Of a stretch of 64,000 nucleotides of DNA, positions 1 through 7,078 are shown in pieces. The number at the start of each line of letters is the position of its first letter. Positions within the stretch are counted from its first letter, which is position 1. The position numbers were made by a program, and so were the translations under genes. This stretch comes from Sandaracinus sp. (GTDB lineage: Bacteria > Myxococcota_A > Polyangia > Polyangiales > Houyiibacteriaceae): NCBI GenBank assembly GCA_020633125.1, contig JACKEH010000006.1:62001-126000 (forward strand), in the 5' to 3' direction. The notes under the pieces are model-generated. The model was not told where the DNA came from, searched no databases, and saw only the letters and a program-made list of their open reading frames with translations.

Positions 1-691
1 GAAGCGCGCGCGGCGCACCGTCGGGATCGGGGCGACCGTTCGCGTCGTAGCGACGGTTCCAATCCCAGTAGCGGTAGGTCAGGCCGCGCCGCCCCGGCAT
101 CACGCGCTGGGGCTCGACCAAGGTCAGCCCCGGCCCGATCGCGTGCGGCGTACCCGCCTCGATCACGAAGAAATCGCCCGGTGAGACCGGGACGAAACGC
201 AGGAGCGCCGAGACGTCGCCGTCGGCTTCCAGCGCCGCTCGCATCGTCGCTTCGTCCGTGTCGTCCGCGAGCCCGAGGTAGAGGCCGGCACCCGGATCGG
301 CGTCGAGCACGTACCAGCTCTCGGGTTTGCCGCTCTCGTCGGCCGCGAGCGCGGGGTCGTCGTCGGCGGGGTGAATCTGCACCGAGAGCGGTTCGGCCGC
401 GTCGAGGAGCTTCACCAGCAGGGCGGTCGACGTGCCTTCGTCGCCGACGAGACCCTCCGGGTCCTCGGCGATCACGTCGGCCAACGTGCGGCCATCGGCC
501 AGACGCGTGGGAAAGTCGGGCTCGACCCCGAGCTCCCAGCTCTCGCCGACCACCCCCTCGGACGAGACGCCGTGCGCCGACTTGTAGCGCTCGACGATGC
601 GCTGGCCGCCCCACGGCGTGCGGGCCGGCGGCGTGAAGTTGTCGGGCCGAAGGCGCAGAGGCCGATTTCTTGGTGCGAGGATGTAGGACAT
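1..691 (-). CDS. manA: Mannose-6-phosphate isomerase, class I (3' end outside window)
   Basis: Interconverts mannose-6-phosphate and fructose-6-phosphate in the cytosol, feeding GDP-mannose and polysaccharide synthesis or mannose catabolism. The start is ATG at 691-689, and 230 codons are open to the window edge, so the C-terminus is missing. Visible motifs of the cupin-type zinc isomerase are an N-terminal WGG stretch, VKLLDAAEPLSVQIHP with the metal-binding Gln and His, GKPESWYVL with the metal-binding Glu, and later an AGTPHAIGPG loop with the second His, followed by LVEPQ. It is divergent from a small gene that begins 58 bases away. Family assignment is firm; ManA and YvyI-like variants cannot be told apart from the fragment. 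Confidence 0.9.
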   Translation of the reverse strand, partial: MSYILAPRNRPLRLRPDNFTPPARTPWGGQRIVERYKSAHGVSSEGVVGESWELGVEPDFPTRLADGRTLADVIAEDPEGLVGDEGTSTALLVKLLDAAEPLSVQIHPADDDPALAADESGKPESWYVLDADPGAGLYLGLADDTDEATMRAALEADGDVSALLRFVPVSPGDFFVIEAGTPHAIGPGLTLVEPQRVMPGRRGLTYRYWDWNRRYDANGRPDPDGAPRAL

Positions 692-749
692 GTACGTTCG
701 GTTTCGCCGGTCGGTTCAGAGCCGACTTTCGACGCCAAGGAGCAGAACC

Positions 750-1064
750 ATGCGCTACGCAGGCAGGGAACGCCGCATCCACCGGGTCTTCGTCACGCGA
801 AACACGGAGTACCACGTCCGCCGCGACACCTGCGTGGCGGTGCGCGACCGCCGCACCGGCGACTGGATCTCGGGACACCTCGCCCTGTCGAGCCGCGTCT
901 CGGGTGGCCTCCGCTTCACCGACAACGGCGGCATTCGTCCCAACGAAGGCCTGCCCGCCCTCGGCGAGTCGCTCTTCTTCGTCACCGACGGCCGCGACCT
1001 CGTGACCAGCCCGATCGTCGCGATCGAGCGCCCCGTCCGCGAAGTCGTCTCCCGCTACCCCTGA
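750..1064 (+). CDS. Conserved hypothetical small basic protein (104 aa)
   Basis: I do not recognise a family. The ATG at 750 is chosen because AAGGAG lies at 736-741, eight bases upstream; an in-frame ATG at 690 would overlap the divergent manA start and has no such site. The product is soluble, rich in Arg and Val, with no signal peptide, membrane segment or cysteine cluster. Alternating hydrophobic stretches (RVFVTRNTEYHVRRDTCVAV, ESLFFVTDGRDLVTSPIVAI) suggest a small beta-rich fold. Third positions follow the high-GC bias of neighbouring genes, which supports coding. A strong inverted repeat follows 10 bases after the stop, consistent with a one-gene transcript. Confidence 0.7.
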   Translation: MRYAGRERRIHRVFVTRNTEYHVRRDTCVAVRDRRTGDWISGHLALSSRVSGGLRFTDNGGIRPNEGLPALGESLFFVTDGRDLVTSPIVAIERPVREVVSRYP

Positions 1065-1073
1065 GGGTGTGAA

Positions 1074-1132
1074 GGGCTGCGGTGCTCGGCCTCGAGTTCC
1101 GCAGCCCTGCAGGGAGCCGAGCACCGCAGCCC
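1074..1132 (+). terminator. Perfect 17-bp inverted repeat, probable terminator
   Basis: Arms at 1074-1090 (gggctgcggtgctcggc) and 1116-1132 are perfect reverse complements around a 25-base loop. The hairpin starts 10 bases after the small gene's stop and ends 52 bases before proA. There is no T-run on either strand, so termination may be factor-assisted, or the repeat may be a binding site in the proA leader. Confidence 0.55.
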
Positions 1133-1184
1133 GCAAAACGCCGGCGTGACCGCGTGAGGTAGACTGCTAAGGTCCGCGGTCCCG

Positions 1185-2456
1185 ATGCAGGACGTCGATC
1201 AAGAGCAGCTCGTCGCCGAGGTTCGTGCGCTCGCCCAGCGTGCGCGGGACGCGTCGCGTGTCCTCGCCAGCGCGAGCACCGCGCAGAAGGACGCGGTGCT
1301 GCTTCGTGTCGCTGCGTTGCTCGACGGTCCGGCCGCGGACGAGATCCTCGCCGCCAACGCCAAGGACATCGCGGCCGCGGAAGCGGCTGGCCTGGCACCC
1401 GCCCTCGTCGACCGCCTGCGTCTCGACGCCAAACGGCTCGCGGGCGTGGCCGACGGGGTTCGCGCGATCGTCGATCTCCCGGATCCGGTCGGCGACGTCG
1501 TGCACGACCGCACGCTTTCGAACGGTCTACGCGTGCAGCGCGTGCGCGCGCCGCTCGGGGTCATCGGTATCGTCTACGAGTCGCGCCCGAACGTGACCAT
1601 CGACGCCGCCGCGCTCTGCCTCAAGAGCGGCAACGCGGTGATCCTCCGCGGCGGCAAGGAAGCCTTCGAGAGCAACGCTGCGTTGGCGAAGCTCGTCGGC
1701 GAAGCGCTTCGCGCCGAGGGCCTTCCAGAGGCCGCGGTCTCCACGCTCGGCACCACCGACCGCCGCGCCACGCTCGCGCTCATCCAGGCGAGCGGTCTGG
1801 TCGACGTCGTGATTCCCCGCGGCGGCGAGGGCCTCATCCGCTTCGTCACCGAGAACGCGAAGGTGCCGGTCATCCAGCACTTCAAGGGTGTCTGCCACGT
1901 CTACGTCGCCGACGACGCGGACCTCGACATGGCGATGGCCATCGTTCGCAACGCCAAGGTGCAGCGGCCCTCGGCCTGCAACGCGCTCGAGACCTTGTTG
2001 GTCGACGCGGCCGTGGCCGAGCGTTTCCTGCCGGCGATGGCCGACGCGCTCTCCGAAGTCGCGCTTCGGGGCTGCGAGCGCACCTGCGCGCTCGTCCCGC
2101 GCGCGACGCCGGCGACCGAAGAAGACTGGGACACCGAGCATCTCGCGCTCGTGCTCAACGTGCGGGTGGTCGAAGGCCTCGACGCCGCGCTGACGCACAT
2201 CGCCCGCCACGGCTCGCTTCACACCGAAGCGATCGTGACCCGCGACAAGGCCAAGGGTCAGCGTTTCGTCCGCGAGGTCGATGCGAGCCTCGTGCTCGTG
2301 AACGCTTCCACCCGCTTCAACGATGGTTATCAGCTCGGCCTCGGTGCCGAGATGGGCATCTCGACCTCCAAGCTGCACGCCTACGGCCCGATGGGCCTCG
2401 AAGAGCTCTGCACGCTTCGGTGGGTCGCCCATGGAGAAGGGCAGATCCGCAAGTGA
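1185..2456 (+). CDS. proA: Glutamate-5-semialdehyde dehydrogenase (gamma-glutamyl phosphate reductase)
   Basis: Catalyses the NADPH-dependent reduction of gamma-glutamyl phosphate to glutamate-5-semialdehyde, the second step of proline synthesis from glutamate. At 423 aa it matches the family length. Visible landmarks are RVRAPLGVIGIVYESRPNVT, the cofactor-binding region KSGNAVILRGGKEA, the DVVIPRGGEGLI segment, the catalytic-Cys region HFKGVCHVYV, and the C-terminal NASTRFNDGYQLGLGAEMGI block. It is translationally linked to rsfS by a GTGA overlap (2453-2456). In many bacteria nadD sits between proA and rsfS; here it does not. Confidence 0.97.
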   Translation: MQDVDQEQLVAEVRALAQRARDASRVLASASTAQKDAVLLRVAALLDGPAADEILAANAKDIAAAEAAGLAPALVDRLRLDAKRLAGVADGVRAIVDLPDPVGDVVHDRTLSNGLRVQRVRAPLGVIGIVYESRPNVTIDAAALCLKSGNAVILRGGKEAFESNAALAKLVGEALRAEGLPEAAVSTLGTTDRRATLALIQASGLVDVVIPRGGEGLIRFVTENAKVPVIQHFKGVCHVYVADDADLDMAMAIVRNAKVQRPSACNALETLLVDAAVAERFLPAMADALSEVALRGCERTCALVPRATPATEEDWDTEHLALVLNVRVVEGLDAALTHIARHGSLHTEAIVTRDKAKGQRFVREVDASLVLVNASTRFNDGYQLGLGAEMGISTSKLHAYGPMGLEELCTLRWVAHGEGQIRK

Positions 2457-2914
2457 AGACTCCGACGCAGAAGAAGAACCCCCACACGGCCGTGAAGACG
2501 CCGCGTCCCGCGAAGGCGAAGGGGGCTCCCGAAGGCCAGCAGGTCGCGCTTTGGATCGCGTCCGCCGCCCTCGACAAGAAGGCGCAGGACGTCGAGATCC
2601 TCGACGTGCGCGGCAAGGTCGACTACGCGGATTTCGTCGTCATCGCCTCTGGTCGCAGCGACCGTCAGGTCGGCGCCATCGCGCGCGGCATCGAAGAGAG
2701 CCTCAAGCACGAGCACGGCGAGCGCTGCCACGGCGTCGAGGGCCTCACGCAGGGCCAGTGGGTGCTGATGGATTTCGGCGACGTCATCGTGCACGTCTTC
2801 CATCAGGACACGCGTGGCTACTACGACCTCGAGGCGCTGTGGATGGACGCCGCGCGCGTCGAAGTGCCGGAAGCGGGCGAGCGCGAAGAAGAGCGCGACC
2901 CCTGGCGCGACTGA
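2453..2914 (+). CDS. rsfS: Ribosomal silencing factor RsfS (Iojap family)
   Basis: Binds ribosomal protein uL14 on the large subunit and blocks subunit joining in starvation or stationary phase. The 153 aa start is GTG at 2453, overlapping the proA stop, which gives a product beginning with a Lys/Thr/Pro-rich N-terminal tail of about 30 residues before the Iojap domain. The domain carries the typical blocks VDYADFVVIASGRSDRQVGA, EGLTQGQWVLMDFGDVIVH and VFHQDTRGYYDLEALW. It is longer than the usual 105-120 aa because of this N-terminal tail and an acidic C-terminal extension. Three bases separate it from rlmH. Confidence 0.95.
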   Translation: MKTPTQKKNPHTAVKTPRPAKAKGAPEGQQVALWIASAALDKKAQDVEILDVRGKVDYADFVVIASGRSDRQVGAIARGIEESLKHEHGERCHGVEGLTQGQWVLMDFGDVIVHVFHQDTRGYYDLEALWMDAARVEVPEAGEREEERDPWRD

Positions 2915-2917
2915 CGC

Positions 2918-3361
2918 GTGCGCATCCTGATCGTCGCCGTCGGCAAGATGAAAGAGCGCGGCGCGCGTGAGCTCGTCGACGACTACCTCAAGCGCATCGG
3001 TCGTTATTGCCGCGTCGAAGAGATCGAGCTGAAGGACGGCGACCCGGAAGAGGTCGCCGCTCGCTTCGCCAAGGCGGTACCGAGCGAGCGCTCGGTGGTC
3101 GTCGCGCTCGAGGTCGACGGCAAGTCGTGGAGCAGCCACCGCCTCGCCGACTTCGTCGCCGAGCACGAGGGCGCGGGCACGCAGAACGTCGTCTTCTTGA
3201 TCGGCGGCAGCTACGGCTTGCCGAAGGTCACGAGCGACGCGGCGAACGTGTTGCTCAGCCTGAGCGCCATGACCCTGCCGCACCGCCTCGCGCGGATTCT
3301 GCTCGCCGAGCAGATCTACCGAGCGTTCTCGATCCTACGCGGCGAGCCCTACTCGCACTGA
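2918..3361 (+). CDS. rlmH: 23S rRNA (pseudouridine1915-N3)-methyltransferase RlmH
   Basis: SPOUT methyltransferase that methylates pseudouridine 1915 in helix 69 of 23S rRNA on assembled 70S ribosomes. The start is GTG at 2918 and the length of 147 aa is close to the usual 155. The SPOUT trefoil knot shows as VFLIGGSYGLP and the hallmark C-terminus as LPHRLARILLAEQIYRAFSI followed by RGEPYSH. It is last in the proA-rsfS-rlmH operon; a palindromic repeat element starts about 20 bases after the stop and may act in termination or mRNA protection. Confidence 0.97.
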   Translation: MRILIVAVGKMKERGARELVDDYLKRIGRYCRVEEIELKDGDPEEVAARFAKAVPSERSVVVALEVDGKSWSSHRLADFVAEHEGAGTQNVVFLIGGSYGLPKVTSDAANVLLSLSAMTLPHRLARILLAEQIYRAFSILRGEPYSH

Positions 3362-3380
3362 AGGTGGTCGAGGGGACGGC

Positions 3381-3511
3381 GGTGACGGGGCGCGGGCTCC
3401 GCTCTGTCCGGTCGAGCAGGGCGACCTCCTTCGGACCTCGCTTCGCTCGGCCACTTCGGAGGTCGCGGGGATACGCTCGACCTCCCGGCGCTCCGCCCAC
3501 GCCCCGTCACC
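3381..3511. repeat. Palindromic intergenic element, copy A
   Basis: Bounded by a perfect 12-base terminal inverted repeat: ggtgacggggcg at 3381-3392 and cgccccgtcacc at 3500-3511. Inside, a 28-base core (3430-3457) is bracketed by gacctcc (3423-3429) and ggaggtc (3458-3464). The left flank 3387-3429 aligns without gaps to 43873-43915 with 39 of 43 identities, and 3482-3500 matches 43951-43969 at 18 of 19. The core is present in the other copy in the opposite orientation. It lies in the gap between rlmH and a gene on the other strand, so it is intergenic and near gene 3' ends. Confidence 0.75.
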
Positions 3512-3563
3512 ACCTCTCGCTCGTTGGGTCGATTCGTCGCGTATCCCGAGCACGCGTGCTTCG

Positions 3564-3773
3564 TCAGCGGAGGCAGGCGAGCCAGGCCCTCAGTGCGCGG
3601 AGCACGTCCACCACGGGGGCCGGCTCCGGCTTCGACGGAGTCGAGGGACGCTGCGCGACGATGCGCTTGGACAGATGCGTCGAGAGGCCGTCGAAGGCGT
3701 AGACCAGTACGCCGGCGGCGACCGCGGCCACGAGCGCGAGCAACCAGGCGAATGCGATGAGCTGGGCGTCCAT
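3564..3773 (-). CDS. Small single-span membrane protein (69 aa)
   Basis: Unknown function. The ATG at 3773-3771 shares one base with the stop of the upstream metal-dependent hydrolase gene (TGATG), a typical translational coupling; a GTG one codon earlier is the alternative. Residues about 5-25 form one transmembrane helix (IAFAWLLALVAAVAAGVLVY), followed by a basic and proline-rich cytoplasmic tail. Coupling suggests it works with the PF10118 protein, perhaps as a membrane anchor or partner, but that is inference. Confidence 0.6.
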   Translation of the reverse strand: MDAQLIAFAWLLALVAAVAAGVLVYAFDGLSTHLSKRIVAQRPSTPSKPEPAPVVDVLRALRAWLACLR

Positions 3774-4693
3774 CACGCCACCTCCTCTTCACGTCGAGCG
3801 AGGCGTCGAGCCTCGAAGTCTTTCAGGAACTCTTCGGCCAGGTGGCCGTCGTCGTCGTCCCAGGGGTGAAAGTCGGGACGCAGGTAGCTGACGATGCCGC
3901 GCAAGAAGACGTCGCGGCCGATGCGGCGCTCGCCGATGCCGAGCTCGCGCCGAAGCTTCTGCACGCGCGCGCCGTCTGCGCGGAACTCCTCCCACGTGGT
4001 GCCGTCTTGCTCGGCGAGCATGCGCGTGGCTTCGATCCACCAATAGGCGAGGAAGGTCGCCGCGACCGCCATGCCGGTGACGCGGACGAAGTAGCGCTTG
4101 AGCGGGTTGGGTACGACACGCGTGAGCACGTCGAAGGCGACGGCTTTGTGCTCGATCTCTTCCGCGGCGTGCCAGAGCATCAGGTCGCGCATGATCGGGT
4201 CGGCCTGATCGAGGAAGGGCCGATCGCGAAACGCGTTGGCGGCCATCAGCGCGGTGAAGTGCTCGCCGGCCGCCGTCGCCGCGAGGTGGTACTCGGCGGG
4301 GAAGAGCTTCTCGAGACGCGTGAAGGAACCTTCGAAGCGCGTGAGGAACTCGTCGAGCTCGTAGCCTTGGCCACGAAGGATTTCGAAGAAGCGCTCGTGC
4401 TCGCGTGCGTGGCGACCCTCTTGGCCGAAGAAGCCGCGAATCTGAGCGACGAGCTCGTCGTCGCCCTGGGCTTTGAGCTGTTCGAGGTAGTGCTTGACGC
4501 TTCGAACGAAGAAGCGCTCGCCGAAGGGGAAGAGAAGGTTGACGCCGTTCGAGAGTTGCGTCGCGGTGGAGCTGTCGGCCAGCCACCGCTTGGGAATCGA
4601 GGCGTCGAAGGGGAGCCGAACGGGGCGCGTCGTCACGGTGCGCGCTTCGTCGCGCGTCGTCGTGCGGGGTGCCGTCGGGGTCGTGTCGACCAT
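3773..4693 (-). CDS. PF10118-type predicted metal-dependent hydrolase (COG3687)
   Basis: Member of the family annotated as predicted metal-dependent hydrolases; the substrate is unknown and the fold is predicted ferritin-like and helical. In 306 aa the probable metal ligands are seen in GQEGRHAREHERFFE (Glu and three His), AAGEHFTALMA and LWHAAEEIEHKAVAFD (His-Ala-Ala-Glu-Glu...His). A hydrophobic stretch near residues 205-225 (GMAVAATFLAYWW) may touch the membrane. The ATG at 4693 is preceded by AAGGAGGA. The promoter region carries a strong dyad (4737-4776) and the next gene upstream is a TetR repressor, so it is probably repressed by that protein. Such genes often sit by TetR and fatty-acid or sterol genes. 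Confidence 0.85.
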   Translation of the reverse strand: MVDTTPTAPRTTTRDEARTVTTRPVRLPFDASIPKRWLADSSTATQLSNGVNLLFPFGERFFVRSVKHYLEQLKAQGDDELVAQIRGFFGQEGRHAREHERFFEILRGQGYELDEFLTRFEGSFTRLEKLFPAEYHLAATAAGEHFTALMAANAFRDRPFLDQADPIMRDLMLWHAAEEIEHKAVAFDVLTRVVPNPLKRYFVRVTGMAVAATFLAYWWIEATRMLAEQDGTTWEEFRADGARVQKLRRELGIGERRIGRDVFLRGIVSYLRPDFHPWDDDDGHLAEEFLKDFEARRLARREEEVA

Positions 4694-4736
4694 GGGAGTC
4701 CTCCTTGGACCGGAAGGGCGGCCGGGCGGGCCGCTG

Positions 4737-4776
4737 TTGACTCCTATTCAATAGAGTTTGGTTGAATCGGAGTCAA
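4737..4776. promoter_or_regulatory. Two-arm dyad, probable TetR operator
   Basis: Arms TTGACTCCTATTCAA (4737-4751) and TTGAATCGGAGTCAA (4762-4776) are inverted repeats of each other at 14 of 15 positions with a 10-base spacer. Each arm is also a small palindrome (TTGA, seven bases, TCAA). It lies 44-83 bases upstream of the hydrolase start in unusually AT-rich sequence, directly between that gene and the TetR gene on the same strand. Confidence 0.65.
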
Positions 4777-4967
4777 TAGAACGGCGGTGAAAAATCTGTC
4801 GTGCGTCAAAGTTCAATGAAAACAAGGATTTGGCCGTGCGCTTTGCCTCTGCCTCCAAGCGCGAAGCGCGGTTCGGGGGCCCGTGCTCGCGTGGGGACGA
4901 GAGCCACCCGACTCGGATCGGGCAGGGCACGGGCACGGTGCGTGGGCCGCCGGGCCGGGAGGCGGGC

Positions 4968-5597
4968 TCAAACGCGCTTGGGCGAGAGGGCCTGCGCCAC
5001 CGCGTCCATCGTCACGCGCGCGAGCAGGTCCGCGAGCTCATCGCGTTCGAGGTCGCCATGGTCGAGCCAGTCGAGGCTCACCGCTTCGACGAAGCCGATG
5101 ATGCCGCGCAGCGTGGTGCGTAGCTGCGCGTTTTGCGCGACCGGTCCCGCCTTTTCGAGCATGCGCTGGACGAGGCGTCGTTTCGTCTCTTCGACCAGCT
5201 CACGAACCTCGGCGTCCACCGCCACGCCGCCGCGAAGCAAGAACCCGTACGCGACGCGGCGCCGCTCGACGAACGAGAGAAACGCTTGGTAGCCCCGACG
5301 AAGGAGGAGCGGGTCGTTCGGCGGGCTCTGCGGCAGCTCGCGTGCGACGTCGGTCTCCGCGAGCAGCTCCTCCGACGCCTGCTTCACCGCGGCGACGTAG
5401 AACGCCTTCTTGCTCGGGAAGTAGTGGTAGAGCAGCCCCTTCGAGATACCCGCCGCCTTCGCGATCTCGTCGATCGAGATCTCGTCGTAGGTGCGGTCCG
5501 CGAAGAGCGTGAGCGCGAGGTCGAGCAGCTGGGCGCGGCGCTCGTCGACCGAGAGGCGGGCGCGTTTTTCGGCGCGGGGCACGGAGGCGCGGACCAT
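4968..5597 (-). CDS. TetR/AcrR family transcriptional regulator
   Basis: A 209 aa DNA-binding repressor. The N-terminal helix-turn-helix is clear: LLDLALTLFADRTYDEISID then EIAKAAGISKGLLYHYFPSK, the recognition helix with the family's Y-H-Y-F-x-S-K signature at about residues 45-60. The helical ligand-binding C-terminal domain has no recognisable effector motif. The ATG at 5597 is used because upstream in-frame codons read as non-coding Arg/Pro/Ser-rich sequence. The hydrolase gene follows on the same strand 274 bases downstream, with a two-arm dyad between them. The ligand is unknown; a lipid or acyl-CoA is a reasonable guess. Confidence 0.92.
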   Translation of the reverse strand: MVRASVPRAEKRARLSVDERRAQLLDLALTLFADRTYDEISIDEIAKAAGISKGLLYHYFPSKKAFYVAAVKQASEELLAETDVARELPQSPPNDPLLLRRGYQAFLSFVERRRVAYGFLLRGGVAVDAEVRELVEETKRRLVQRMLEKAGPVAQNAQLRTTLRGIIGFVEAVSLDWLDHGDLERDELADLLARVTMDAVAQALSPKRV

Positions 5598-5732
5598 AGC
5601 ACCTGGATTCGAGCGGGGCTCAGCACCGTCCTCGCGGCACGGATGCCACACCTTCGTGGCGGGCCGCTCTGCCGACGAGCCACGGTGGGTCCACTACCGA
5701 GCTTCTCTCGAGCGGCAACCACGCTCTGGCGC

Positions 5733-6308
5733 TCACGCGGCCAAGGTCCACACCGGCGGCGCATCCGGAGGCGGGTCGAGTCGGCGGCGCACCTCGAAGC
5801 CGAAGCGCTCGTACCAGCCGACGTTCTTCTGGTTGCTGGTCTCGAGCAGCGCCGGCACGTCGTCGCTTCGCGCGAGATCGAGCCCGGCGTTCACGACCGC
5901 GGCGCCGAGCCCACGTCCGCGTGCTTCGGGTGAGGTGCCGACCAGCGCGAGGTACCAATGCGCGTCGGGCCGGCCTTCTTCGATCGCGGCCGACACACGC
6001 GCGATCTCGAAGAGGCGCGACGCACCGACGACCCGGGTGAGCGGCCACAACATGCCGAGCTGGGTGCGAAGTGGGAGCTGCCAACCGCCCGGCGGCATCC
6101 ACAGCGCGGTAGCCTGCAGGTCGTCGGTGACCAACACACGGCCGCGTGGCGCGATCAGACGTCGCGTGACGAGCTCGACGTAGCGACGACGCGCGTCGGC
6201 GCGACGTCGCGTCAGCCAACCGACGAAGGGATCGTCGGCGAACGCGAGGTCGAGCAGCGCGACGACTCGGTCGAGCTCGTCCTCTCGCGCGTCTCGAACG
6301 GCGACCAC
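5733..6308 (-). CDS. GNAT family N-acetyltransferase
   Basis: About 191 aa, acetyl-CoA dependent, substrate unknown. The fold is recognised from the N-terminal DAREDELDRVVALLDLAF, the acetyl-CoA-binding motif A (LVGTSPEARGRGLGAAVV, with the R/Q-x-x-G-x-G/A core as RGRGLG), and the C-terminal NVGWYERFGFEV with the usual Tyr. A tryptophan- and proline-rich insertion (ATALWMPPGGWQLPL) is common in myxobacterial and actinobacterial GNATs of the FR47-like type. No ATG is suitable; GTG at 6308 lies two bases after the stop of the upstream lipoprotein gene, implying coupled translation. Confidence 0.85.
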   Translation of the reverse strand: MVAVRDAREDELDRVVALLDLAFADDPFVGWLTRRRADARRRYVELVTRRLIAPRGRVLVTDDLQATALWMPPGGWQLPLRTQLGMLWPLTRVVGASRLFEIARVSAAIEEGRPDAHWYLALVGTSPEARGRGLGAAVVNAGLDLARSDDVPALLETSNQKNVGWYERFGFEVRRRLDPPPDAPPVWTLAA

Positions 6309-6310
6309 GT

Positions 6311-6784
6311 TCAGCTCGGGTCGGCGGATGTTTCCGTCGTGGCTTCGGGGGCCGGCGTCGCACCGGGCACCGGCGCATCTTCGGTGCGCTCGAGCAGGCA
6401 GCGCGGCCGACCGTCGCTCGCTTCGCAGTGGTAGACGGCCTCGTGGCCGCAGCCCTCGGCGCGGAAGACGAAGGGGCTGAGCTCGTCGACGACGACCGAC
6501 TCGAGGTCGCAGCGGAACTCCCGCTCGCCGCGCTGCCGGGCCATGAGCGAGAGGTTCACGCAGAAGCGCTGCGTGACCCCGGGGGCCTCGGGGCATTGGT
6601 AGACGCCCGTGCGGTCGCAGCCGGTGACGAGGTAGGTGTCGCGGCTGCGGCGGCGCACGTCGAGCTGGTCCTTCGCGCATCCGAAGTCGAGCGACGCTTG
6701 GTTGCGGGAGTTGCGCAGGTTCGGCTCGCAGCCGAGCGCGAGCGCGCCCAAGACGCACATCCCCAAGAATGCGTGGACCCTCAT
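6311..6784 (-). CDS. Predicted lipoprotein with eight or more cysteines
   Basis: 157 aa secreted protein of unknown function. ATG at 6784 gives a short signal sequence with a hydrophobic core (FLGMCVLGALALGC); the Cys at residue 19 is the likely lipidated residue although the -3 position is Ala rather than Leu. The mature part has paired cysteines (LVTGCDRTGVYQCPE, RFCV, FRCDLES, AEGCGHEAVYHCE, RPRCLLE) in two repeats of a G-C-x-x-x-x-x-Y-x-C pattern, suggesting two disulfide-stabilised modules, followed by a Pro/Ala/Thr/Glu tail. Small two-repeat proteins of this type are common in myxobacterial genomes. It overlaps no gene and is likely co-transcribed with the GNAT gene. Confidence 0.75.
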   Translation of the reverse strand: MRVHAFLGMCVLGALALGCEPNLRNSRNQASLDFGCAKDQLDVRRRSRDTYLVTGCDRTGVYQCPEAPGVTQRFCVNLSLMARQRGEREFRCDLESVVVDELSPFVFRAEGCGHEAVYHCEASDGRPRCLLERTEDAPVPGATPAPEATTETSADPS

Positions 6785-6878
6785 GGGGGCGGACTCTACC
6801 AGGGATGCCCGAGGCGGGGGCAGGGGCTTCCGAGGCGCGCATCGAGGGAAATGCGGCCGGCGCTTCGACGGAAACGCA

Positions 6879-6910
6879 CGAGCCCGTGCGTACGGGGCGG
6901 CACGGGCTCG
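6879..6910 (-). terminator. 11-bp perfect hairpin
   Basis: Arms cgagcccgtgc (6879-6889) and gcacgggctcg (6900-6910) with a 10-base loop. On the minus strand the stem is followed by GTGCGTTTCC, a weak pyrimidine run. It would end any minus-strand transcript coming from 7077-9392 or from the tiny frame at 6931-6960. Confidence 0.5.
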
Positions 6911-6930
6911 ACGTTCGAAGGGCGGGGCTC

Positions 6931-6960
6931 TCAGAGCACGAATCCGTTGCACTGATTCAT
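6931..6960 (-). other. Possible nine-residue open frame MNQCNGFVL
   Basis: Reads ATG to TGA for nine residues in the 292-base gap between the lipoprotein and acyl-CoA dehydrogenase genes. It has a purine-rich GAGAAGAGAAGAG sequence just upstream and a perfect hairpin (6879-6910) about 20 bases after its stop. The third codon positions are not GC-biased. It could be chance. Confidence 0.15.
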
Positions 6961-7002
6961 GCTCTTCTCTTCTCTCGAGGGAGTGGCGCGCTCCCTCCCC
7001 CA
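6961..7002. repeat. Dispersed palindromic repeat, second family, copy 1
   Basis: The 42 bases here match the reverse complement of 43812-43853 without gaps at about 35 of 42 positions. The centre is a hairpin, gaggga and tccctc around a GC-rich loop. Both copies are intergenic, and the second copy lies 20 bases from the other palindromic element at 43873. Confidence 0.55.
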
Positions 7003-7036
7003 ACCGGCAAAGCCGGATCGGGCCCCCTCCACCAAC

Positions 7037-7078
7037 GAGCGCCACGACCACTTGCACGGGTGCAAGTGGTGGGCGCTC
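7037..7078 (-). terminator. Long hairpin at the 3' end of the acyl-CoA dehydrogenase operon
   Basis: The arms pair as gagcgcc + accacttgcac (7037-7057) with gtgcaagtggt + ggcgctc (7060-7078), with a small bulge. The structure begins within the stop codon of the 7077-8192 gene. No T-run follows, so it may be a factor-assisted terminator or an mRNA-stabilising stem. Confidence 0.6.
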
